The position numbers and the translations under genes were made by a program. Positions 39,336-50,306 of a DNA stretch of 64,000 bases are shown here, in pieces (position 1 is the first letter of the stretch; each line of letters starts with the position of its first letter). The stretch is from positions 47,964 through 111,963 of the forward strand of contig JACQFE010000047.1 of assembly GCA_016200265.1 (NCBI GenBank), written 5' to 3'. Origin of the DNA: Planctomycetota bacterium. GTDB lineage: Bacteria > Planctomycetota > Phycisphaerae > UBA1845. The notes under the pieces were generated by a model. That model was not told the origin of the DNA, searched no databases, and worked only from the letters and a program-made list of their open reading frames with translations.

Positions 39336-41438
39336 ATGACTAAGACGCCAACCACACCGAATATCTTCGGCATATTGATTCTCGGTGCGGCCTCGCATTG
39401 TTTCGCGGCACCGCCGCAACCTTTCGCACCATTGACCTTGTCGCAGGACGCAGCAGACACTTCGACTCTACAGGCCGTTCCGTTGATCGAAACCACCGGC
39501 TTTGAATCGCCGGAGTGGGACGCCTTCACATCCGGACAATCGAACTTCATGTGCGGTTCGCCGTATTGGTCCACATGTACGCCGACTCCGATCCCGACAT
39601 CATGCTCCGGCGTTCCATCGATCGACGTGAATTGTTGCAGCGCGCATCCGAACTCGCTCAACGGATGGTATGTTTCTCAGTCTTCGCAGCATTGCCACGA
39701 GCCGCACATCGACACGGCCAATCCGGCCAATCCGGGCGGGCAACACTTGCGCTTCGCGCGTGACTCCGCGGGCGGAAATCCGGCGGGCTGCGTGGGCTTT
39801 GACACAGCATGTCGAGTGAACGCCTTCACGCCGGACATGGGGCCGCAATTCCCCGGTCCCACAACAATCTCATGGGATCTGTCAATTTCGAATACGTTCG
39901 GACAGAATTTTGAGTACTTCACGGTGGGGACCGACGGGGGTACCGGCACAATCGTTCAGTTTGAAGCGGCGGGCAGCATTTACATCTACGACGCTAGTGT
40001 CGGCGTATACGCCTACGCGGGCCCTTGGCTGCCAGGGGGGTACCGTTCATTCAGGATCGACAAGGATCCCTGTATCTTCAAAGGCGGTCTGATCCGCTAC
40101 TACTATGACGATCGATTGATTTATCAGGCCAATAGTGACGGAACGGCTACCGTGCAGCGTGCCATCATGCAGACGGATAACGGTGGCGCCCCCGGTGAAT
40201 ACGTCGATGTCGATAACTATGAAGTTTACCGGAATTCCGTGTGCGAGACGTTTTGTGGGAACGGCATTCTTGAGCTGTACGAGGAGTGTGAGCCGGGGAT
40301 TCCCGGGTTATGTCCACCTGGTCGCTGTATTGCCGCCGGTCAACCGGGTGAGTGTACTTGCCGTTCCATTTGTACGCTTGACGATCCTTGTATCTTGCAC
40401 AACGGCGAAAACGGGCCGTTCATAGGACCACTAAATTCCGCTTTTGGCGGAATATTCACATACACCAGTGATGGCGTAGCGCATGCGTTCTCCGTGGATT
40501 TCTGCGGCTCCGCCGGCACGGATACGCCGATTTATGTTTTTGGCTCAGCCGGCGGGCTGATCGCCTCGAACCAAATCTGTTGTGATCCATCGGATCCCGC
40601 TTGCGGTGAATCTGGGATGGGCAGCACACCCAGCGCATCATGCTACGACCAGGTAACCGCTCCCAACTACGAAGGATGCACATGCGTGCGTTCCTTTTCA
40701 AGCTCCTTGTACTTTATCCAAACGATTGGGGCTCCAATCGGCACCTCAATCCGCGTGAACATTAACAAGCTTGCGTCGTGCGACGGCATATTTCTCGGTT
40801 CTTGTTGCGATACCAATGGCCTGGATGCAGGCTGCAGTGATGACGTCGAACAGACCGCGTGTGTCGGGCCTGACAAGCATTGGAACAACGAAAAGTGCGC
40901 GGACGTGAGTTGCAATTGCCAGCCGAATTGCCAGGGTGGCGTTTGTGGTAGCGACGGTTGCGGCGGCAGTTGCGGCGATTGCGACAATCACAATGTTTGC
41001 GACGGCATGGAAACCTGCGATCCAAACGGTCAGTGCGTTGCGGGCACGTCGCTGAATTGCGATGACGGCTTGTTCTGCAATGGAATGGAGTCCTGCAATC
41101 CTAATTCAGGTTGTCACCCGGGCGCGCCTCCCAATTGCAGCGACGGCATGGCATGCACAATTGATCAGTGCAACGAGGCAATCAGAGCCTGTACCCACAC
41201 TCCAAATGATGCATTGTGCGACGACGGAGTGTTTTGCAACGGTGCGGAATCCTGCACACCCTCCGGCTGTGCGCAAGGCACACCGCCCTGCACTTCCGAT
41301 GAAGTTTGCAATGAGTCGGCGCGCTCGTGTTCGCCGAGGTTCACTCCCATCCCCACGGTCTCCCAGTGGGGACTGGTCGTTATCGCTGTCGTATTTCTGA
41401 TCGCCGCAAAGGTCGCCGGACGCAGAAATCCGGCGTAA
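39336..41438 (+). CDS. Secreted Cys-rich protein with IPTL-CTERM sorting tag
   Basis: C-terminus 'FTPIPTVSQWGLVVIAVVFLIAAKVAGRRNPA'; 'CDDGLFCNGMESCNPNSGC...' repeats. Confidence 0.8.
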   Translation: MTKTPTTPNIFGILILGAASHCFAAPPQPFAPLTLSQDAADTSTLQAVPLIETTGFESPEWDAFTSGQSNFMCGSPYWSTCTPTPIPTSCSGVPSIDVNCCSAHPNSLNGWYVSQSSQHCHEPHIDTANPANPGGQHLRFARDSAGGNPAGCVGFDTACRVNAFTPDMGPQFPGPTTISWDLSISNTFGQNFEYFTVGTDGGTGTIVQFEAAGSIYIYDASVGVYAYAGPWLPGGYRSFRIDKDPCIFKGGLIRYYYDDRLIYQANSDGTATVQRAIMQTDNGGAPGEYVDVDNYEVYRNSVCETFCGNGILELYEECEPGIPGLCPPGRCIAAGQPGECTCRSICTLDDPCILHNGENGPFIGPLNSAFGGIFTYTSDGVAHAFSVDFCGSAGTDTPIYVFGSAGGLIASNQICCDPSDPACGESGMGSTPSASCYDQVTAPNYEGCTCVRSFSSSLYFIQTIGAPIGTSIRVNINKLASCDGIFLGSCCDTNGLDAGCSDDVEQTACVGPDKHWNNEKCADVSCNCQPNCQGGVCGSDGCGGSCGDCDNHNVCDGMETCDPNGQCVAGTSLNCDDGLFCNGMESCNPNSGCHPGAPPNCSDGMACTIDQCNEAIRACTHTPNDALCDDGVFCNGAESCTPSGCAQGTPPCTSDEVCNESARSCSPRFTPIPTVSQWGLVVIAVVFLIAAKVAGRRNPA

Positions 41439-41722
41439 ATCCATCCTTTGTAGCTAAGCGACTTTGTGGCGAATCGTCCGCTCCCTTACCAACAAATTGC
41501 ATGAACGGTTTTGCGTGGCTCCCAGCGGGAGCCGAGGGGTGTAGCCACGGGTGGAGCGGAGCGGAACCCGTGGTAAACGACGTACCCGAGGGATCCGCCC
41601 CGAAGCGGGCGGAGGAAGAGAATATCAAGCGCGGTTCATGCAATTTGTTGTTACGGTCGCGGCTTGGAAATGCAATCAAAACTTACCAGCACGCTAATTT
41701 GCGGTGAAAACATCCGGCCTTG

Positions 41723-42847
41723 TTATTGTCGCACGAGAACCGTGGAGTGGGTTTCTACTAAGTAATCATAGACTTGCTCGACATCTTCGTTTTTCATGCG
41801 AATGCAGCCCATCGACATGTTCTTGCCGACGCTGTCCGGCTCGTTTGTGCCGTGAATTCCGTAGCGTTCCTGGCCGACGGCCGAGCCGGAAACTCCCTCC
41901 AGCCCGATCCATCGTTCACCGAGCGGGTTCTTCGGATCGTCCGCAGCGATGATTCCGCCTCCGCGCGGCGGATAGTACGTCGGGTTCACGAGCTTGGTCC
42001 GCACGCGCCATTCGCCGGTCGGCGTGCTGTCCTCAGCACCGAGGCCAACCTTGAACGCGCCCACGAGCACATCGCCCAGGTAAAGGTCGAGCGTGTACGT
42101 GCTCTTGGTGACGACGGCGCGAAATGGCCCGTTAAGGACCTTCAGCGTCTGGCCTTCGCGAATATGGTTCTTGTCCGGGAGACGATTAATACGTGCAAGC
42201 AGATCAGCGGAGAGCTTGTGGCTGCTCGCGATCTTCGCGAGGTTGTCGCCAATCTGAATCACATGTCGCGCGACCAGCGGATCACCGTCGATGATTCGCT
42301 GAGAAAAAATCGTCTCCGCGCCGATGCGATTGAGGTCCGCTCGAAGTGCTTCGCGTTCCGGGGCATCATTGGCGGTGGATATCGCTTGATTCAATTTCGT
42401 GCGCGCCGTGAGCAAATCCTCTTTCGCCAATGCCTCGCGGCCTGCGGAAATAAGCTGCGAGACCTCGCCGCGCGAGACTTTGTTGGTCGATGGAACCAGC
42501 ACGTTTGCAGGCGCTGAAATCTCAGATGGTGGTGCAGGGTTCGGAGCGATAGACTTAGCATCGGGTACTGCAGGCGGAGAAGATGGCGCATCACCGATTG
42601 GGTGTTTTTCATCTCGCGTCGGCGTCGGGGTAGCAACAGGTGGCGGGCTTTGTTCAGGCTCGTGGATCGCTCGCTCGCCCGCTGAAGCGGGCGATTCGGG
42701 CGTCAGACCAAGATTCGCGTGAAAGTTTCCAAGGTGCAACGATTGCGGCGCGAACCACCATAATCCCGCCGCCACAAGCACAACAAAAAGCGCGCTGGGC
42801 CAAAGCCTCCCACGTCGCCGATGATGACGCGAACGAGCCGCCGCCAT
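41723..42847 (-). CDS. LysM + L,D-transpeptidase (YkuD) protein
   Basis: 'HVIQIGDNLAKIASSHKLSADLLARIN' LysM; 'GIHGTNEPDSVGKNMSMGCIRM' YkuD. Confidence 0.9.
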   Translation of the reverse strand: MAAARSRHHRRRGRLWPSALFVVLVAAGLWWFAPQSLHLGNFHANLGLTPESPASAGERAIHEPEQSPPPVATPTPTRDEKHPIGDAPSSPPAVPDAKSIAPNPAPPSEISAPANVLVPSTNKVSRGEVSQLISAGREALAKEDLLTARTKLNQAISTANDAPEREALRADLNRIGAETIFSQRIIDGDPLVARHVIQIGDNLAKIASSHKLSADLLARINRLPDKNHIREGQTLKVLNGPFRAVVTKSTYTLDLYLGDVLVGAFKVGLGAEDSTPTGEWRVRTKLVNPTYYPPRGGGIIAADDPKNPLGERWIGLEGVSGSAVGQERYGIHGTNEPDSVGKNMSMGCIRMKNEDVEQVYDYLVETHSTVLVRQ

Positions 42848-42898
42848 GACCGATCCTCGAAAAAGCCTCTCTCAACCGCTTCGCACAAGAACACATCA

Positions 42899-42962
42899 CT
42901 GTAGCGTCGGGCCTCGTGCCCGACGTGGAAACTCCGCGTCACCCACAAGGGGTGACGCTACG
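42899..42962. repeat. Double-hairpin REP-like element
   Basis: ctgtagcgtcgggcctcgtgcccgacg...cgcgtcacccacaaggggtgacgctac; near-identical to 27464-27528. Confidence 0.8.
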
Positions 42963-43051
42963 GTTAACCGTGAAACGCGCGAAGCAATCATCAACGTGCG
43001 AGCATACGCTATGATCGTATCCCTGCCAACATTCGCTTGAACACTTAAAAT

Positions 43052-44014
43052 TCACGCGATCGACTCCAGCCACTCACCGGAAAATACTTCAACGGCTTCG
43101 CCGGTCATCAAGACGCGATCGTCGGCCGTCCACTCGATTCGCAGCGAGCCGCCGGGTAATTCGACAGTGATATCACGTTGGGTCCGACCGGTTACGGCGC
43201 CAGCCACGCATGCGGCGCAGGCTCCGGTGCCGCAGGCACGGGTCGCGCCACTGCCCCGCTCCCAGGTTCGAACCGTGACGTGATCGGACGAGTCCACGCG
43301 CACAAAGTGCGCGTTGATTCTCTCCGGAAATTCCGGGGCGTGCTCGAACAACGGGCCAACCTGTGCAAGGTCGATTCGATGCAAGTTTTCCGTGAAAATA
43401 ACCGCGTGCGGATTGCCCATCGAGACGCAAGTAACATTGTAAGCAGTTCCACCGATTCGCATGGGATGGTCAATGACTCGTTCCAGAAAATTGCCAATTG
43501 CCGATTGCCGATTGTCGATTGCCGGGCCGAACGCGTCTTCCAATTGGAAATTGGAAATTGGAAATTGGCAATCAACCCCGCCCGTCCCTTGCGCTCCGGG
43601 TTCGGATTGCACCACAAGGACGGGTATATCGCGGGCCAACAGCGACGGCCTCCCCATATCCACTTGCACAGAATCAACTTTCCCAGCAACCAGATGACAA
43701 ACCGCGTTCTTGACGCCCGAGTCGGTTTCAATGCGTAGACCGGGACCGGTCGCTAGTCCATGTTCAACCGCATACTTGGCCACACACCGAATCCCGTTTC
43801 CGCACATGAGGCCGCGCGATCCGTCGGCGTTGTACATTTCCATGCGAACGTCCGCGACGCTGGAAGGCTGAATGAGGATCAGGCCGTCGCTTCCAATTCC
43901 AGTGTGGCGGTCGGAAACGGTGCGTGCAATCGCGGCGGGCTGACGGACCTGCTCGGGAAATCCGTTCACGTAAACATAGTCGTTGCCCAAACCGTGCATT
44001 TTTGTGAAACGCAT
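43052..44014 (-). CDS. dapF: Diaminopimelate epimerase carrying an in-frame repeat insertion
   Basis: 'FTKMHGLGNDYVYVN', 'RGLMCGNGIRC', 'SMGNPHAVIF', 'ERGSGATRACGTGA'. Confidence 0.95.
   Translation of the reverse strand: MRFTKMHGLGNDYVYVNGFPEQVRQPAAIARTVSDRHTGIGSDGLILIQPSSVADVRMEMYNADGSRGLMCGNGIRCVAKYAVEHGLATGPGLRIETDSGVKNAVCHLVAGKVDSVQVDMGRPSLLARDIPVLVVQSEPGAQGTGGVDCQFPISNFQLEDAFGPAIDNRQSAIGNFLERVIDHPMRIGGTAYNVTCVSMGNPHAVIFTENLHRIDLAQVGPLFEHAPEFPERINAHFVRVDSSDHVTVRTWERGSGATRACGTGACAACVAGAVTGRTQRDITVELPGGSLRIEWTADDRVLMTGEAVEVFSGEWLESIA
43490..43572. repeat. Two heptamer arrays inside dapF
   Basis: attgccaattgccgattgccgattgtcgattgcc and caattggaaattggaaattggaaattggcaat. Confidence 0.9.
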
Positions 44015-44246
44015 AAGGCTCTCCGTCGGCTGGAATATAGGGACCAACACAGTCAATTGCACACTACGGCATCGGGGCGACTCGTGTTTGCCCTGTTTCC
44101 ACCGCAGAGGTGCCGAAAGAACCGTGGGAATCCACCGCCGAAATTGAAACTTGCAAAGACGTGAATTGGGCGATAGAGTTCTAGCGTGAAACGTAGACGG
44201 GTTGGATGAAGAATACGTAAGTCTTTTATTTGCAATGTGTTGCACT

Positions 44247-44267
44247 TCTCCGGACGGAATCCGGAGA
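44247..44267 (+). promoter_or_regulatory. Perfect 8-bp stem-loop in the rpsO leader
   Basis: TCTCCGGA-CGGAA-TCCGGAGA, 20 nt upstream of ATG. Confidence 0.5.
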
Positions 44268-44287
44268 GGCGGGAGATTTAAGGGACA

Positions 44288-44557
44288 ATGTCGATCACGG
44301 CAGATGCTAAGGGCAAACTAATTCAGGGCTACCGCTTGCACGCGAAAGATACGGGCTCGCCGGAAGTTCAAATTGCGATTCTCACCGGTCGAATCCAGTA
44401 TCTGACCGGGCATCTCCGAACAAACCTGAAGGACCATGCCGCACGTCGCGGCTTGCTCAAGATGGTCGGTCGACGGACGAGTCTGCTCAAATACCTCACT
44501 CAATCTGACCGAACCCGATATCAAAAGCTCATCACCAACCTCGGCCTGCGAAAATAA
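44288..44557 (+). CDS. rpsO: 30S ribosomal protein S15
   Basis: 'DTGSPEVQIAILTGRIQYLTGHLRTNLKDHAARRGLLKMVGRR'. Confidence 0.98.
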   Translation: MSITADAKGKLIQGYRLHAKDTGSPEVQIAILTGRIQYLTGHLRTNLKDHAARRGLLKMVGRRTSLLKYLTQSDRTRYQKLITNLGLRK

Positions 44558-44786
44558 TAGGCGACTGCGGACTTTTTGCTCAATTTTTGTGATTGAGACC
44601 GTAATCGCCCCACACACGGAGATTTTCTCCAATTTTTGGGAAGCGAATGTCTGAAATGACACCGCTTTTGTGCGAGCAATTCCATTCAGACTCCTGGCGA
44701 ATACCGCCGGATGACGCATTTCGTGAAATTAGGTCGGAAAGAATTGGTTGAGTCGGAAAAAGAGAAAGACGGGTCATTGAGAGATT

Positions 44787-46895
44787 ATGGCACATCACGT
44801 TGTTGAACGAGAAATTTCAGGTCGGAAACTGCGGATTGAATCGGGGAAGTGGGCCAAGCAAGCCGCAGGCGCTGTTGTGGTCACTTATGGCGAGACGATG
44901 GTTCTCGCCGCATCGGTGACAGGTCCGCCGCGAGAAGGAACCGATTTTTTCCCACTCACGGTCGATTATCGGGAAAAGACTTACGCCGCCGGCAAGTTCC
45001 CTGGTGGATTCTTCAAGCGCGAATCACGCCCCACCCAAAAAGAAATCCTCACCATGCGGATGATCGACAGGCCGATCCGGCCGCTGTTTCCCGCACGCTT
45101 TCTGGACGAGGTCCTGATCCAGGCGATGGTGCTGTCGTCCGACCAGGAAAATGACCCTGACATGCTGGCCATGATCGGCGCATCGGCGTCGCTGGCGGTT
45201 TCGGCGCTGCCGTTCGAAGGTCCCAGTGCCTCATGCCGCATCGGTTATGTCGACGGCAAGCTCATCGTGAATCCAACGCACAAAGAGTTGGAATTTTCGA
45301 CAATGGAAATGGTCGTCGCGGGACATCGCGACGCCGTGAACATGATTGAAGTCGGGGCCATGGAGCTGCCCGAATCGGTCGTGGCCGATGGCATCGCACT
45401 CGCTCACAAGACGATTCGTGAGATTTGCGATCTCATTTCGGAGCTGCAATCCAAGGTCGGCAAGACCAAGGAATGGACGCCGCCGCCGCCGTTGGACGAT
45501 TTGGTTCGCGATCTCCACAAGAAGTATGCGGGCTCGTTGCGCGACGCCCGAACCGTTTCCGGCAAGCAGGATCGTTACAAGGCCGTGAACGAGGTGTACA
45601 AGGCAGCGAAGGCGGAATACGCACCGGCCGACGTCGTCAAGCCCAAGTACGACTGGAACACCGTCCGCGACACGCTGGATCGGATCGAAGGTGAGATCAT
45701 CGCCGACATGGTGGTGAATCAGAAGAAGCGATCCGACGGTCGCGGCCCGAAAGACATTCGCCCCATCACGTGTGAAGTCGGTGTCTTGCCGCGCGTCCAT
45801 GGTTCGGCATTGTTCCAACGCGGTGAAACGCAGTCGTTATGCGTCACGACTTTAGGTACCGGCCGCGACGAGCAGATCGTCGATGGGCTGATTGATGAAT
45901 ACAGCAAGAAGTTCATGCTCCATTACAACTTTCCGCCGCTCTGCACGGGTGAAGTCAAACGCGTCGGCGCGACCAGCCGTCGTGAGATTGGCCACGGTAA
46001 TCTCGCCGAGAAATCGCTGGAAGCGGTCTTGCCGAGCCCGGATAAATTCCCATACACAATTCGACTGGTGTCCGAAATTCTGGAATCAAACGGTTCCAGC
46101 TCGATGGCGTCGGTGTGCGCCGGATGCCTCGCCCTCATGGACGCGGGCGTTCCGATTCGACAGCCGGTCGCGGGCATATCCGTCGGCATGTTTGAACAAG
46201 GCGAGAAGCGCCAACTCGTGGTTGATATCCTTGGCGAAGAGGATCACCACGGCGAAATGGATTTCAAGGTCGCGGGCACACAGCGCGGTGTCACATCGGT
46301 GCAGCTCGACCTGAAAGGCCGCGGACTTCCGCACGACATCATTCTTGAGACGTTTGTATTGGCGAAAGAGGCACGGCTGGAGATTCTCAAACAGATGCTC
46401 GCGGCCCTGCCGGCTCCGCGCAGCACAACCAGTCAGTACGCCCCCAGAATTCTCATGATGAAGATCGATCCGGAAAAGATCGGAAAGGTGATCGGACCGG
46501 GCGGCAAGTATATCAAGTCGATCGAGGCCGAGACCGGTGCAAAGGTCGAAATCGAGGACGACGGTTCGCTTCTCATTTCGTGCATGGATTTGAAGGGCGC
46601 CGAGCGGGCCATGGAAATGGTCGAAGCCGTTTCCGCGGAAGTGAAAGTCGGCAAAATCTACAATGGCCGCGTAAGCAGCGTGAAGGACTTTGGAGCGTTC
46701 ATCGAAGTGACGCCGGGGCAGGACGGTCTGTGCCATGTGAGTGAGCTCGACACGGAATACGTAAAATCGCCTGACGATGTCGTGAAAATCGGCGATCACG
46801 TGCGAGTGAAAGTGCTCTCCATTGATGAGCACGGGAGAATCAAGCTTTCGCGGAAGGCGGCGGTTCTGGAAGAAGCGCAGACCGGTAGTCGTTGA
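44787..46895 (+). CDS. pnp: Polyribonucleotide nucleotidyltransferase
   Basis: 'RPIRPLFPARF', KH 'KIGKVIGPGGKYIKSIEAETGAKVEIEDDG', S1 'GKIYNGRVSSVKDFGAFIEV'. Confidence 0.98.
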   Translation: MAHHVVEREISGRKLRIESGKWAKQAAGAVVVTYGETMVLAASVTGPPREGTDFFPLTVDYREKTYAAGKFPGGFFKRESRPTQKEILTMRMIDRPIRPLFPARFLDEVLIQAMVLSSDQENDPDMLAMIGASASLAVSALPFEGPSASCRIGYVDGKLIVNPTHKELEFSTMEMVVAGHRDAVNMIEVGAMELPESVVADGIALAHKTIREICDLISELQSKVGKTKEWTPPPPLDDLVRDLHKKYAGSLRDARTVSGKQDRYKAVNEVYKAAKAEYAPADVVKPKYDWNTVRDTLDRIEGEIIADMVVNQKKRSDGRGPKDIRPITCEVGVLPRVHGSALFQRGETQSLCVTTLGTGRDEQIVDGLIDEYSKKFMLHYNFPPLCTGEVKRVGATSRREIGHGNLAEKSLEAVLPSPDKFPYTIRLVSEILESNGSSSMASVCAGCLALMDAGVPIRQPVAGISVGMFEQGEKRQLVVDILGEEDHHGEMDFKVAGTQRGVTSVQLDLKGRGLPHDIILETFVLAKEARLEILKQMLAALPAPRSTTSQYAPRILMMKIDPEKIGKVIGPGGKYIKSIEAETGAKVEIEDDGSLLISCMDLKGAERAMEMVEAVSAEVKVGKIYNGRVSSVKDFGAFIEVTPGQDGLCHVSELDTEYVKSPDDVVKIGDHVRVKVLSIDEHGRIKLSRKAAVLEEAQTGSR

Positions 46896-46993
46896 GACTT
46901 TGCGGATCGAGGAGAGAAATCGAAGATTTATGGGGCTTTTTTGGGGTGAGAATCGAATGTCACTCCAGAAAGAAAGCCATATTACTTCGTGCC

Positions 46994-47025
46994 TATAATT
47001 CCATTGCACCGATCCGGATCGGTGC
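46994..47025 (+). promoter_or_regulatory. TATAAT box followed by 20-bp perfect palindrome upstream of csp
   Basis: tataattccattGCACCGATCCGGATCGGTGC. Confidence 0.5.
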
Positions 47026-47115
47026 TTGGCGTACCCCCAATAAGTGGTATTTATCTGGCGTTGGCCAGCGGTTTCAGGCCTCGACGCCATGAATCCGGGA
47101 TAGGAGTTTAGTACT

Positions 47116-47346
47116 ATGCCCAACGGCACTGTGAAATGGTTTGATGCGAAAAAAGGCTTCGGTTTCATTCAGGACGCCGAAGGTGGCAAGGACATTTTCG
47201 TGCATTACAGCTCGATTACGGGCGACGGCTTTCGCACGTTGAAAGATGGCGAAGCGGTTGAGTACGAAGTGACTCAAGGGGAAAAAGGACCACAGGCGAG
47301 AAACGTCCGCCGATTGTCGGAAGCACCAAGCGGAGAGTCCGCCTGA
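47116..47346 (+). CDS. Cold-shock domain protein
   Basis: '[32 protein letters not shown]'. Confidence 0.97.
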   Translation: MPNGTVKWFDAKKGFGFIQDAEGGKDIFVHYSSITGDGFRTLKDGEAVEYEVTQGEKGPQARNVRRLSEAPSGESA

Positions 47347-48110
47347 GTGAGATTCGCGATCTCGCTCTTGGCGGGAAGAATGACTCGCCAGACGAGCGTG
47401 AGCATCACGCAGATCCAAGCCGCGCCATTTCCGAAATCGTGGAGCTTGTGGGTGGATTGGCCCACGAGCTCCGCAACCCACTCTCCACGGTCATGGTCAA
47501 CCTAAAACTGCTGGCCGAAGACCTTCAGGATTTAAGCGTGAATCCTGAAGATGCACGGCGCCGCGGATTATTGAAGGTAGACGTCCTGCGCCGTGAGGCC
47601 GAGCGGCTGCAACAGTTGCTCGATGAGTTCCTGCGCCTTGCCGGCCCATGTCCGCTGCGGTTGACGTCGGTCGATCTCAATGAGGTGGTCAACCGGTTGG
47701 TCGGCTTCCTTGAGCCGTTGATGGCTAGCCGACAAATCCGCGTGCTTGTGGAGAGCGCACAAAAGCCGCTTCTCTGCAGGGCGGATGAGAGCCTGCTCAG
47801 TCAGGCGATTTTGAACATCGCCCTCAACGCGCAACAGTCAATGCCCGATGGCGGCACGCTGCGAATTCGATTGCGGCGTGGGCCGAACGCTGCGGTCGTG
47901 GAAGTTCAGGACGAAGGTCTGGGCATCTCACCGAGCGACCGCGAGCGAATCTTTCAACCGTTCTATTCCACTCGATCGCGAGGCACCGGCCTCGGTCTGC
48001 CAATCACCAAGCGGATCATCGAAGAGCACGGTGGCACGTTGGGCTTTGACAGCGAACCGGGCCGCGGAACGACGTTTTTCGTGAGACTGCCGATGGCGGG
48101 CAACGCATAG
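47343..48110 (+). CDS. Soluble sensor histidine kinase (start uncertain; CTG at 47343 or GTG at 47439)
   Basis: H-box '[18 protein letters not shown]'; '[20 protein letters not shown]' HATPase. Confidence 0.85.
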   Translation: MSEIRDLALGGKNDSPDEREHHADPSRAISEIVELVGGLAHELRNPLSTVMVNLKLLAEDLQDLSVNPEDARRRGLLKVDVLRREAERLQQLLDEFLRLAGPCPLRLTSVDLNEVVNRLVGFLEPLMASRQIRVLVESAQKPLLCRADESLLSQAILNIALNAQQSMPDGGTLRIRLRRGPNAAVVEVQDEGLGISPSDRERIFQPFYSTRSRGTGLGLPITKRIIEEHGGTLGFDSEPGRGTTFFVRLPMAGNA

Positions 48111-48135
48111 GCATTGTGAGAAATCAGGGGATTCC

Positions 48136-48206
48136 GTCATTCTGAGCCTTGGCCTGCCAAGGCGAAGAATCTCGAATTCGAGATTCTTCACTTCGTTCAG
48201 CATGAC
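48136..48206. repeat. 'GTCATTCTGAG...CAGCATGAC' intergenic repeat family member
   Basis: gtcattctgagccttggcctgccaaggcgaagaatctcgaattcgagattcttcacttcgttcagcatgac. Confidence 0.75.
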
Positions 48207-48314
48207 AGCTTGCTTGACCTGGTTCAGTGAAACGAAGTGTCCGCCTTTCCACTCTTTCCATTGTGAAAGAACTTATTCTAGAATCGAGCGACGGTAGCTT
48301 CGGAGCCAGCACGC

Positions 48315-49691
<1,377 letters not shown>

Positions 49692-49850
49692 TTATCTGCC
49701 GAGGGGCATTGCAATCCTTCGGATTGGGTGCCATGCCCAAGCCAGGCGCAGCCTGGCGCCGGCATGCGATTCGGAAACATGGCGGCGCTACGCTTGGCCA
49801 TGCCACCCGAAAAGTCGGCTTTGTTGCCGTACCAAACGCTGGAACAACCC

Positions 49851-50276
49851 ATGATCAACTGCCTCGATTGCGGCTATTGTTTGGATGGGCTCGAGCGTCC
49901 AGGTGTCTGGAAGGACGAATATCGCTGCCCGGAATGTGGCCGGGCATTTCATCCGAGCAATCCCCAGTCGTTCGCGATTAACAACTCGCGGGGACGACCG
50001 AGGCGATCGGGAAGCCTATTCTTGTCCGTCTCACTCATCGGTTTGGGACTTGCGGCGTCCGTCTTTATTTATCCGATGGTCCGTCGCACGGCAGTGCTGA
50101 TTTATCTTGCCGGCCTATTTACTCAGTTCCTAGTGCTCATATTCAGGGTGGCACTTCTCAACCGATTTCGCTTCGGACCATCCTGTCGCGCGGCGGTTTG
50201 GATTTCATCGATTGCTGCCGTTGGGCAGATCGGCTTGATTATTGTCCTTATTGCACTTGGCCGGATTGGCTGTTAG
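49851..50276 (+). CDS. Zinc-ribbon + TM hypothetical protein
   Basis: 'CLDCGYCLDGL...YRCPECGRAF' followed by TM segments. Confidence 0.6.
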   Translation: MINCLDCGYCLDGLERPGVWKDEYRCPECGRAFHPSNPQSFAINNSRGRPRRSGSLFLSVSLIGLGLAASVFIYPMVRRTAVLIYLAGLFTQFLVLIFRVALLNRFRFGPSCRAAVWISSIAAVGQIGLIIVLIALGRIGC

Positions 50277-50306
50277 TCTTTTCAATCATTTGTGAAAGGA
50301 TTAGCC

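Noticed and set aside
38393-39661. Full 422-aa extension of the enoyl-CoA hydratase ORF
   Set aside because: The first 156 codons are antisense to the start of the IPTL-CTERM gene and its promoter region; the family N-terminus begins at the ATG at 39193.
41480-41700. Small ORFs such as 41327-41707 and 41380-41679
   Set aside because: They are translations of an intergenic palindromic repeat and flanks; no RBS or domain support.
43490-43572. CRISPR-like periodicity
   Set aside because: Period is 7 nt with no spacers; a short tandem repeat, not CRISPR.
46086-47168. 360-aa minus-strand ORF
   Set aside because: Antisense to pnp and spanning the pnp-csp intergenic region; compositional shadow ORF.
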